64,000 bases of DNA from Liquidambar formosana (taxonomy: Eukaryota; Streptophyta; Magnoliopsida; Saxifragales; Altingiaceae). The notes under the pieces are model-generated. The model was not told the DNA's origin. It did not search any database and saw nothing but the letters and a program-made list of their open reading frames with translations. The stretch spans positions 15,690,046 to 15,754,045 of the forward strand of contig CM077824.1 of NCBI GenBank assembly GCA_039720395.1, written 5' to 3'. Position 1 is the stretch's first letter. Every line of letters begins with the position of its first letter. The position numbers were made by a program, and so were the translations under genes. Below are positions 1 to 9,980 of the stretch, piece after piece.

Positions 1-503
1 TTGGTTCATGGATTCTACTAAGGAAAAAAAAAAAAAAGAAAAAAAAATGAGAAGGAAAGAAAATGAAAGGAAAAGATAAAATTATATCAAGCTAAAATTA
101 GTCTAATTTTTCTTCTTCTTTCAGTATTCCATTGCAACCAAATAAAGAAAAATACAATTCTTTATATATTAGTTTTTTTCTTTGATAAAATCCACCAACC
201 AAATAGGGCCTTAGAGTTTTAGTTTAGGGATTTTTTCGGAGGACGTACGACGGAGGGCCTGTAATATATTTGGTGTTATATCTGTTTACTTGCATTTGTT
301 TTTTTTCCCTTTTACTGTGATCCTACAATCTAGTGGAAGAGGTGCTCATACCAAAGTATGCAGTACCAAGAGAATTGGAGCTCCATCTGAATTTGGAGGT
401 GGAGATGAAGATTCTGTCAATGTCTTCTTCATTTCTAATTCAACCTCAGCGAGGTGACCTTCGGCCATTATCGGAACATAAAACTTGAGAACCTACCTCT
501 AAG

Positions 504-721
504 GCCATGTTTGTTTGGTCAGAATGGAAAATATGGGAATGAAATCTGATTTCATGCATGAAATAGTTAGCAAAAGGCTGTAAGAACAATAGAGAAAACA
601 AAACATATTTGTTACGGCTGTTTAATTTCATTCATGTTAGTTATCTCATCCAAATACCCTGTTTTAGAATGAATTAAAATGAGATTTCATTCATACCTCC
701 AATTCCAACCAAACAAACATG
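504..721. repeat. MITE-like element with CATGTTTGTTTGG ends
   Basis: The two ends are inverted copies: CATGTTTGTTTGG on the left and its complement on the right, each followed by a GAATG/CATTC-rich stretch. There is no coding capacity. No clear target duplication is seen, so the superfamily is open. A similar element lies at 31196-31330. The rest of 1-1380 shows no gene. Confidence 0.5.
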
Positions 722-1380
722 ATACATTTCTCTTTTAAAAGCTTCCTCGGCCTTTCAGTTAATGACTTATCATTCACTTTTACCATTTCCAAATCTTCAC
801 CATCTACGCTCGTGGCAATATATGAAATCCCAACAATGTATAATGCGAAATCCACGGTCAATATTATTTGGTTAATTACAACTCCAAAGAAAAATTAAGA
901 AATGTGAATCATGTGCCTTGGGATGAAATTCCTTGGTGGATACGAATTAGGACTGGAAAAATTTAACCCATCAATCTTTTTGTTGTGGAAAAACTGATTA
1001 CAATGCCCCACACACCCCAACCACGTCGTACTTGGAAATTTTTGCCAAGCTATGAACCCTTGGATCTATCTACGTGGAACAATTGCTTATATTTCGGGAT
1101 AAATATCCAAGTATTTCTTCCATATATATCCCTAGGGCTTTGAATTCCGTGTTGTGGCTTTCCTTTTCCTTTTTCTCCTTCTTTTTTTCTTCCCCTTCAA
1201 TTAATTTCTTGTAACTATTAACTACATCATGCCATCTCGATCAACATATATTACAGACCAATAACTATTTCCAGTGAACCAGCATAAAAAGTAAATTAAA
1301 GATAAAAATAATAATAAAAAAAATTTTTCCAGTGAAACAAAAGAGCTAGTAATTGAATCCAAAATCCTCCAAAGCAGCAA

Positions 1381-1671
1381 GGCTATGTTCGGTATGCGGG
1401 ATAAACATATCATTTTCATTTGTTTAGTGCTCTTCTCAAAGGATATACTATCCATAGGATAATATCCTCCATATGCAGGAAATAAAAAAACCCACAAGAG
1501 AAGTAATATATTTTTATTCTAAGATACTATCCTGCCTAAAAGAAACAACAAGACAAAAATATGTCAAAAAGACCATCTTCTCTATTTCAAACAAAGCAGC
1601 CAAAAACTTCATCCAAAAATTCTATTATATATATATATCCAACTTTTTAATCTAGTACACCAAGCATAGCC
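1381..1671. repeat. probable MITE
   Basis: A GGCTATGTTCGGTATGC-like left end is matched in inverted form by GTACACCAAGCATAGCC on the right, about 290 bp apart. The interior is AT-rich and non-coding. I see no convincing target duplication, so this rests on imperfect inverted ends only. Confidence 0.35.
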
Positions 1672-1708
1672 TAAAAACACAATAGTGCATTGATGGCATT
1701 TTGAGAAA

Positions 1709-2372
1709 GGGTAAATTACATTAAGACCCCCTCTAAAATCTAACAATTACAAATAGACCCCCTCACGTTTCTGAAATTACATTAAGACCCCCTCCCTCTA
1801 ACTTCCGTCCATAATCCATTAAATCACTTTCAATTTTTTTCAAAATATCCTAATTACCCTTATTGGATGACAACTTCCATGTTAAATGCATATAACTCAT
1901 CAGTCCAACACATTCATCTAGTACATTTGATTGATTGATTTATTTATTGATAAACAACTAAAAGATTATATATATATAAAAGAAAAATGCCAAAGAGATT
2001 AAATTTTTGTCCAACTGATGTGGTAGCCATCAGATTTGCTCATTAGAAACAATTATCTATTTAATTGATGTGTAAAAAAAAAAAAAATTGATTTGCCAAG
2101 TTGCCACCTCATTTGCGACCTCTATACGTGCATCTCCATTGTAATAATTTTTTTTATTTATTTCTACATATGAGTAATGCTACATAGCCCTCTTTTTTTT
2201 TTACTCAAATCTACTTACTCAAATGAGGTGGCAACTTAGCAAATCAATTTTTTTAGTTTTTATTTTGCAAATCAATTAAAAATTTAATTAAATAAATAAT
2301 TGTTTCTAAACAGCAAATTTGAGAGCTGCCACATCAGTTGGACAGAAAATTTAAATTGTTTTTAGCATTTTT

Positions 2373-2436
<64 letters not shown>

Positions 2437-2722
2437 CTTTTAGTTGTTTATCAATAATAATTAAAAAATTCAAAAGTATTGGATGAACTATTGGACTGGT
2501 GAGTTATATGCATTTAACATGGAAGTTATCATCCACTAAGGGTAGTTAGGGTATTTTGAAAAAATTTGAATATGATTTAACGGATTAATGGACAGAAGTT
2601 AGAAGGAGGGGTCTCTTTGTAGTTTATTTTGTAAAGTAGAGGGTGTCAGTGTAATTTTAAAAACGTGAGAGGGTGTATCTATAATAGTCAGATTTTAGAG
2701 GGGGTCTTATTGTAATTTACCC
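1709..2722. mobile_element. Non-autonomous foldback Mutator-like element
   Basis: The element starts GGGTAAATTACA and ends TGTAATTTACCC, flanked by a 9-bp duplication TTTGAGAAA at 1700-1708 and 2723-2731, as expected for Mutator-like elements. The two halves are imperfect inverted copies over almost the whole length. The same phrases return inverted, for example the segment around TTAAATGCATATAACTCA and the one around TTGCCACCTCATTTG. This leaves only a short central loop. The right arm carries a long (AT)n run at about 2374-2432. No transposase is encoded. It ends about 220 bp upstream of the TATA box of the receptor kinase. Confidence 0.85.
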
Positions 2723-2942
2723 TTTGAGAAAAGAGAGGAGGTTAACAGTATAATTCTACAATAAATTAAAGGATATATACTAAAAAAATCAGTCCCTAAA
2801 ACAGACTGAAAAAACTAAATGTACAGTAGAAAAAACAAAACGTACGGAAGAAATTTGGACCGTTCAAGATAAGTGGGACTTGATACCTGATGCGAGAGTC
2901 GTCTGTAAAAACTATTGGAATTCTCACCCTCACCCCACCATC

Positions 2943-2948
2943 TATAAA
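2943..2948 (+). promoter_or_regulatory. TATA box of the LRR receptor kinase
   Basis: TATAAA in the context ATCTATAAATC lies 70 bp upstream of the ATG at 3013. A start of transcription about 30 bp downstream would make the ATG at 3013 the first in the mRNA. This argues against the in-frame ATGs at 2890 and 2962 as the start codon. Confidence 0.55.
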
Positions 2949-3012
2949 TCTAGTCTCTCTGATGCCTCTCGTTGCATCACCTCCTCCCTTATCTTCCGTT
3001 CTCTCTCAATCA

Positions 3013-3934
3013 ATGGGAAAGAATATTCTCCTCCTACCTTATGCTTCAACACTATTGTTGGTGCATTGTTTGGTGGCTTGTCTAACTCTTGCTATGCCAT
3101 TAACCAATTCATCTGATGAACCTGCTCTTCTTGCCTTTAAAGCCCACATAACATTCGACCCTGACAACATTTTGGTAGCCACCTGGTCAAACAACACCTC
3201 CTACTGCAATTGGACTGGTGTCTCTTGCAACACTCCCCACCAAAGAGTGACAGCCTTGAATCTTTCCAGCATGGGTCTTGAAGGTTCCATTGCTTCCCAA
3301 GTTGGAAACCTTTCTTTCCTTATTTCCCTTGACATAAGCAATAATTACTTCCATGGCCGACTTCCTGATGAGATTGGCAAGCTTCATAGTTTGCAGGTGT
3401 TATATGTTCAAGACAATCATGTTTCGGGGTCTATTCCTTCTATGTTAGCAAAGTGTAAGGAGCTTCGAACGTTAGAATTGTTGAACAATAAACTCACTGG
3501 AAGCATCCCACAAGCCATCGGTAACTTATCAAAACTTGAAGAGCTATATCTTGGTGTTAACCACTTGACTGGTGCAATTCCCGAAGAGATAAGGCGTATT
3601 CCCAACTTGAAGATATTGTCATTTCCAATTAACAACCTTACGAGCTCCATCCCCTCTGCCATTTTCAATATATCTTCCTTGCAGAGCATTAATCTAGCGA
3701 GCAATAGCCTCTCTGGGACTCTTCCTGTGGATATGTGCTACAGCCTTCCAAAGCTTGAAGGGCTTGATCTCTCTCACAACAAATTGAGTTCTCAAATTCC
3801 AACTACCTTGGACAAATGTGGAGAGCTTAGAAATATATCCCTATGGGACAATGGATTTACAGGAATCATACCTAGAGGAATCGGCAACTTATCTAAGCTT
3901 GAGGTGTTATATCTTAGTGTAAACAATTTGACAG
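3013..3934 (+). CDS. LRR receptor kinase, exon 1: signal peptide and N-terminal LRRs
   Basis: This first exon encodes the extracellular N-terminus of an LRR-XII receptor kinase, the plasma-membrane immune receptor subfamily that contains FLS2, EFR and Xa21. From the ATG at 3013 there is a hydrophobic signal peptide (MGKNILLL, then LLLVHCLVACLTLA) and the LRRNT cap (DEPALLAFKAHI, then W-x8-CNWTGVSC). About ten 24-residue LRRs with LxxLxLxxNxLxGxIP follow. The exon ends in the codons for NNLTG at a donor AG|GTATCT, leaving one base of a Gly codon (phase 1). Reading through the donor gives a hydrophobic tail and a stop at 3976-3978. The next coding sequence is at 7023 or 13592. Its last third is nearly identical to 7309-7676. 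Ligand unknown. Confidence 0.8.
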
Positions 3935-4016
3935 GTATCTTTCTAACCTTTTTTTCCCCTGTGCTTTTATTTTTCTAATTTCATCATGTTAAGTTCCAAG
4001 AGTTAAGGGCCACTTT

Positions 4017-4658
4017 TTTTTTTTTTTTTGGATAGAGAAAGAAATATTATTGATTAAATTTACGAGTACAATGAGGAAAAGCTACAGCATATTTATTTTT
4101 CATACAAATATTCCAAAGAGGTTTAGGAAATCTATTATTCCAAATATGACGTGAATCACGAAAATGTCCTAAACTTGCCATATGATCAGCTACTTTATTT
4201 GTTTGTCTAAACACATGTCTAAACTTAATCTCATCGAAGTTCCTTGCTATGTTCCAAATATCTTAAATGAGTATCTGCAAACTCCAAGGCTATTGATAAT
4301 TCCTTTTGACAAATCCGTATGATAATTTTCGAATCACCTTCAACTTGAACCTTGTTAAATTCTTTCTGCCAAGCTTGATACAAGCCATGTCAAAGAGCTG
4401 TACATTCTGCAAGTAAGATCGGTGCATTAAACAAGTTAAATATTGAGGCCACAATAAGCTTTCCTTCCTCATTCCTAGTCACGTACAAATCCACCTGCTG
4501 CAGATTTTTTGGAATAATTCATTGAGCCATCAAAATTCAATTTTACCCACCCCGAAGGAAGAGCTTCCCAACAAAAGTGCCTGCACATTTTCTTTTTGTT
4601 TTTAGTTAGAACCTCATCTGTAATATCTATCAAGTCACCAAAAACTTCATTACATCGG
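4017..4658 (-). mobile_element. 5'-truncated LINE fragment (RNase H end), copy A
   Basis: The T run at 4014-4030 is the poly(A) tail of an element on the minus strand. A 12-bp duplication AAGGGCCACTTT flanks it (4005-4016 and 4659-4670). The minus strand reads, with frameshifts, as the RNase H-like domain of plant LINEs: GWVKLNFDGS near 4550, AAGGFVRD, LLAECTAL, then VEGDSKIIIRI. It is non-functional and lies in intron 1 of the receptor gene, opposite in orientation to it. Confidence 0.8.
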
Positions 4659-4831
4659 AAGGGCCACTTTACACCCCATGCGGTATCTCATATATACCAT
4701 TTAACATATTTCTATGATCCTCTATTTTTATTGCACTGCAGCCCTTGTGTTAAGTGGTTAATTAATTGAACTAACCTGCCCTCTAGGCTCCAACAAAGTG
4801 TTGTTGCTAAGTTTAGTGTCAAAAGTATCAA

Positions 4832-6540
4832 GGGTTATTGATGATTTAGTACCATAAACGTACTTTACCCCAAATTTCAATTTAGTTCACAAACTTTGAC
4901 ATTGCATGATTTTAGGACAATTTTAAAATTCTTGATTCAATGTAGGCCAACTAGTAATGTCCGTAACTTAAGGTTAACAGAATAGCACATGACCAACACA
5001 TGTGTGCTTACTTGGCACACACATGACAGCACATGATGCAAACGATGTCGTTTGAAGCCAAAAAAATTAAAACATAAATAAAGAAATAAACAAAACAACA
5101 TAAAAAAGAAAAAGAAAAAAGAAAAAGGGAAACAAATGAAGAGGATGAAGGCCTCGCCGAGTATCTCCTTCGCTGGAAAAAAACAAACTAAAAAAAAAGG
5201 AAGGAGAAGGGGGGAAGTAAAGAAGGGGGAAGAAAAACCATATCTAGATAAGATTTTTGTGTGTTTTAGGGCAAATCTGGAGTTCAAAGCATAAGCAGCA
5301 ACCCCACCCACCGCCCCAAATGCAACGACGATGCCTGATCTAAACGACGAGAGCACCGGTGACGATGGCAACGGAGCTCACTAATCTAAATGGCAGTGAC
5401 AAGCCATCGACAAGCAATTGGAAACCCAAGAGCTCCTTCTTCCTTCTGAGGACATCTTCGGTGACTAATTGGTGATTGATCTAAAAATCAACGTTGGAGA
5501 CCCATTTGCTCTCAAGCTCTACTTTGGAAACCCACCTCCATAAACAACGGCGAGCTCATGATTTGGCTTGTCCAGATCCAAGCACGATGGGTTGGGGGAT
5601 AGGGTTTGAAAAGGGATTTCAGAAAAATTTTCCAAAAACAAATGGAATCAATGGTGGTGACCCCTGTATCGATCAGATCCAAGAAAAGGGCTGTGGGTTT
5701 TTGTAAGTATTCCCCTGCCGTCCTGAAGGTCCTTACCGCCATCGTAGTTCCCATCCCAACACCATTCTTATTATGGTCCTCCTTGTCGTCAGCTCCCTTG
5801 GTCCTCATCGCCATCCTCGTCCTCATCTCCTCTTAGATCTACACCACGCCTCCCATCTACGAACCAATTGTTGTCCCCATCGCCATCCTCATCCTCATCT
5901 CCTCCTAGATCTACACCACAACTCTCGGATCTACAACATATAGAGCATCGTGTGGCGTTGTGGGTAATGGGTAAAGGGGTTTGGGATTTTGAAGATGATG
6001 GTTGGGGAGGAAAAAACAACAGTGGTTGAATGGGTATGGGATGATGAAGATGATAATTTTTATTTTTACTTTTATTTTTATTTTTTGAATTTTTTGTTTT
6101 GCTGTGAGATGATGAAAAAAAATGCAAAGAAAATTTTGGGGTGCTAGATTTGTGGTTATATGGCCATGGCAGCCACCACCATCAGCAACCCAAGGAGGAC
6201 AACCAATCCTCCATTTTCTGGCGACGAAACACCCCCTTTATCTGTGTATTTGATTTTTGTTTAGTTTTTTGTTTTTTGTTTTTGGTTATGTTTTTGTTTT
6301 TTGTTTAATTTTTTTTGCCTTCAAATGGCATCGTTTGCGTCATCTGCTGCCACGTGTGTGCCAAGTAAGCACACACGTGTTGGTCACATGCTATTCCGTT
6401 AACTTTAAGTGACGGACGTTATTGGTTGGCCTACATTGATTCAAAAATTTTAAAATTGTTCTAAAATCGTGCAATGTCAAAGTTTGTGGACTAGATTGAA
6501 ATTTGGGGTAAAGTTTATGGTACTAAATCATCAATAACCC
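4832..6540. mobile_element. Non-autonomous Mutator-like element with about 210-bp TIRs
   Basis: Starts GGGTTATTGATGATTTAG and ends CTAAATCATCAATAACCC. It is flanked by the 9-bp duplication AAGTATCAA (4823-4831 and 6541-6549). The terminal inverted repeats extend roughly 210 bp, to about 5045 and 6325. The corresponding site in unit B (around 8545, CAAAAGCATCAACTATT) is empty, so the element arrived after the tandem duplication. The interior is more GC-rich in places but carries no transposase and no gene fragment I recognise. Confidence 0.9.
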
Positions 6541-7022
6541 AAGTATCAACTATTATATACTACTCATCGTAAAAGCAAAGGAGTGTTTCTTTTGCTATCA
6601 AGCAAGAAAACTTTTTATAATACCTAAATTTGCCCCTCTCTATTAAATGTGTCATTTAAGCGGACTTTTTGGCCATTTACAGTTTCAATTTCATTTTTAC
6701 ACAATGTTTCATAAAAAATGATTAAAAAAATCCACTTAAACAACAAAATTTGTAAAAACGTTTTTCTACAAAGTTGTTTAGAATTATTTTTTTTAGTGGA
6801 CAACGCTGTTAGTTTTCGTGAAAACCTTTTATATTTTTCACAAAACCTTGAAATATGTAAACTAAGTGGAGGTGCGAAGGAATTTTTGTGGTGCATGGCA
6901 ATAGCCTCCCCTTTTATGAATGGAAGAGAATGATAATGAATTTGTCAGATAATATGAGGGAACTATAATTTTCCCTAGAGTTAAATATGATTAATGAGTT
7001 CTTAATTTTTATTATCTTGTAG

Positions 7023-7676
7023 GAGAAATACCTCAAGCACTCTTCAACATCTCTTCACTAAGGGATTTTCGTTTGTCATCAAACAGCCTCTTCGGAACTC
7101 TTCCAAAAGGCATATGGTATACTCTTCCAACACTCCAGTTCATTAATCTTTCATGGAATCAACTGGAAGGTGAAATCCCATCTGGTCTGTCACATTGTGG
7201 ACAGCTTCAAATGCTTTCCCTATCATACAATCAATTCAATGGAAGCATAGCACAAGAAATTGGGAATTTGTCGATGCTTGAAGAGATCTATCTTGGTTAT
7301 AATAGCTTGACTGGTGCAATTCCGGAGGAGATAAGTCGTATTCCCAACTTGAAGATATTGTCATTTCCAATTAACAACCTTACGAGCTCCATCCCCGCTG
7401 CCATTTTCAACATATCTTCTTTGCAGAGCATTAATCTAGCGAGCAATAGCCTCTCTGGGACTCTTCCTATGGATATGTGCTACAGCCTTCCAAAGCTTGA
7501 AGGGCTTGATCTTTCTCACAATAAATTGAGTTCTCAAATTCCAACTACCCTGGACAAATGTGGAGAGCTTAGAAATATATCCCTATGGGACAATGGATTT
7601 ACAGGAATCATACCTAGAGGAATCGGCAACTTATCAAAGCTTGAGGTGTTATATCTTAGTGTAAACAATTTGACAG
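7023..7676 (+). CDS. LRR receptor kinase, duplicated LRR exon
   Basis: An internal exon of 654 bp (218 codons) encoding only LRRs. It begins after the acceptor TTGTAG with GEIPQALFNISSL and ends in NNLTG at a donor AG|GTATCT identical to that of exon 1. Both borders are phase 1, so it can be included or skipped without breaking the frame. Its first 95 or so codons match 9033-9323, and its last 120 match the end of exon 1. It is therefore a chimera made by unequal crossing-over. There are no stops or frameshifts inside. Read through, it ends in the same short hydrophobic tail as exon 1, with a stop at 7718-7720. Confidence 0.7.
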
Positions 7677-7758
7677 GTATCTTTCTAACCTTTTTTTCCC
7701 CTGCGCTTTTATTTTTCTAATTTCATCATGTTAAGTTCCAAGAGTTAAGGGCCACTTT

Positions 7759-8401
7759 TTTTTTTTTTTTTGGATCGAAAAAGAAATATTATTGATTAAA
7801 TTAACGAGTATGTACAACGAGGAAAAGCTACACCATATCTATCTTCCATACAAATATTCCAAAAAGTTCCAGAAAATCTATTATTCCAAATATGACATGA
7901 ATCACGAAAGTGTCCTAAACTTGCCATATAACCAACTACTTTATTTGCTTGTTTAAACACATGTCTAAACTTAATCTCATTGAAGTTCCTTGCTATTTTC
8001 CAAATATCTTAAATGAGTATCTGCAAACTCTAAGGCTATTGATAATTCCTTTTGACAAATTCGTATGATAATTTGTGAATCATCTTCAACTTGAACCTTG
8101 TTAAATCCTTTCTGCCAAGCTTGACACAAGTCATTCTAAAGAGCTGTACATTCTGCAACTAAGACCGATACATTAAATAGGTTAAATATTAAGGCCATAA
8201 TAAGCTTTCCTTCCTCATTCTTGATCACAAATCCACCCGCTGCAGATTTTTTGGACTAGTTCCTTGAGCCATCAAAATTCAATTTTACCTATCCCGAAGG
8301 AGGAGCTTCCCAACAAAAGTACCTACACATTTTCTTTTTGTTTCTAGTTAGAACCTCATCTGAAATATCTATCAAGTCACCAAAAACTTCATTAGGTCGT
8401 G
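7759..8401 (-). mobile_element. LINE RNase H fragment, copy B
   Basis: Second copy of the 4017-4658 element, carried along by the tandem duplication. It has the same T run, the same RNase H-like remnants and the same flanking AGGGCCACTTT repeats (about 7748-7758 and 8402-8412). It differs from copy A by scattered substitutions and small indels. Confidence 0.8.
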
Positions 8402-9032
8402 AGGGCCACTTTACACCCCATGCGGTATCTCATATATACCATTTAACATATTTGTATGATCCTCTATTTTTATTGCACTGCAGCCCGTGTTAAGTTAACC
8501 TGCCCTCCAGGCTCCAATAAAGTGTTGTTGCTAAGTTTAGTGTCAAAAGCATCAACTATTATATACTACTCATCGTAAAAGCAAAGGAGTGTTTCTTTTG
8601 CCATCATGCAAGAAAACTTTTCATAATACCTAAAGTTGCCCCTTTCTATTAAATGTGTCATTTCAGTGGACTTTTTGGCCATTTATAATTTCAGTTTCAT
8701 TTTTACACAATGTTTCAAAAAAAATGATAAAAAAATCCACTTAAATAACAAAATTTATAAAAACGTTCTTCTACAAAGTTGTTTAGAATTTACTTTTTCA
8801 AGTGGACGACGCTGTTAGTTTTCGTGAAAACCTTTTATATTTTTCACAAAACCTTGAAATATGTAAAATAAGTGGAGGTGTGAAGGAATTTTTGTGGTGC
8901 ATGGCAATAGCCTCCCCTTTTACGAATGGAAGAGAATGATAATGAATTTGTTAGATAATATGAGGGAACTATAATTTTCCCTAGAGTTAAATCTCGACGA
9001 TTAATGAGTTCTTAATTTTTATTATCTTGTAG

Positions 9033-9980
9033 GAGAAATACCTCAAGCACTCTTCAACATCTCTTCACTAAGGGATTTTCGTTTGTCATCAAACAGCCTA
9101 TTCGGAACTCTTCCAAAAGGCATATGGTATACTCTTCCAACACTCGAGGTCATTAATCTTTCATGGAATCAACTGGAAGGCGAAATCCCATCTGGTCTAT
9201 CACATTGTGGACAGCTTCAAATTCTTTCCCTATCATACAATCAACTCAATGGAAGCATACCACAAGAAATTGGGAATTTATCGATGCTTGAAGAGATCTA
9301 TCTTGGTTATAATAGCTTGACAGGTATCATTCTACCTTCATTCGGTAATATGTCGATGTTAAAATGGCTTCATACATAGTACTAAAATGATATTTAAGGA
9401 GAAATTCCACAAGAATTGACGCATCTTTTGAACCTAGAGGACTTAAGTCTTGCTTTGCACAATACATGAGGTGTAATACCAGAAGCAATCTTTCAAATCT
9501 GAATCCTATAATTCGTTTCCCTCGCAATTAGTCACCTTTCAGGCAAACTTCCATCGAGCATATATTGGACTTTTGCTCCCTAATCTTGAAGTTTTGTATC
9601 TAGTAGGAAATTATAAATTCAGTAGAATAGTTCCTAGACATATTTTAAACATTTCTAAACTCACCGATCTAGACCTATCCAATAACTTCATCATTGGTTA
9701 CGTGCCAGTACTAGTGGATCTAGGTAACCTGAGGCAACTCCAACATATATCTCAGCTTTGAAAGTAATCAATTGAACAATGAACCCTCAAACCCTTTATC
9801 TTGGCTAGCTTTCTTAATTCTTTGACAAACTGCGAAATTTTGATAGAATTGTGGATAGCATATATAATCCCTTAAGTGGTATGCTTCCACATTCGTCTTC
9901 CAGCCTCTCCACTTCTTGTGCAAGGTTTGACGCAACTGCCCACGCGCCAAATAAAAGGCATGATTCGAAGAGGAATTGGT
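9033..9980 (+). pseudogene. Decayed LRR exon of the receptor gene
   Basis: It starts with the same acceptor and GEIPQALF codons as 7023. It stays open to a TAG at 9377-9379, after NMSMLKWLHT. From there to about 9980 the LRR sequence can still be followed (GEIPQELTHLLNL, ILNISKLTDLDLSNN, SFLNSLTNC, GMIRRGIGN) but has several stops and frame changes. It parallels 13592-14515 of the intact copy. A donor-like AG|GTATCA at 9323 would give a 291-bp exon (9033-9323) that is also phase 1 at both ends and in frame. The front part could therefore still be spliced in. Confidence 0.75.

Larger units (their letters stand above)
3565..9323 (+). repeat. Tandem duplication inside the receptor gene
   Basis: Two direct copies are visible: unit A about 3565-7308 and unit B about 7309-9323. 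Each runs from the middle of an LRR exon through the intron into the next exon. Unit B lacks the 1.7-kb Mutator-like element found in unit A but shares the LINE fragment. The junction falls at the LRR codons for LTGAIPEE, which points to unequal recombination between LRR repeats. A third, more diverged copy of part of the intron lies at about 12160-12330. Confidence 0.85.

Noticed and set aside
2890..3012. In-frame N-terminal extension of the receptor kinase from an ATG at 2890
   Set aside because: A TATA box at 2943 lies inside it, and the extension is not signal-peptide-like, whereas the ATG at 3013 starts directly with one.
5494..6127. Several overlapping open frames inside the 4832-6540 element
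   Set aside because: They are low-complexity, lie on both strands of a non-autonomous transposon and show no protein family features.
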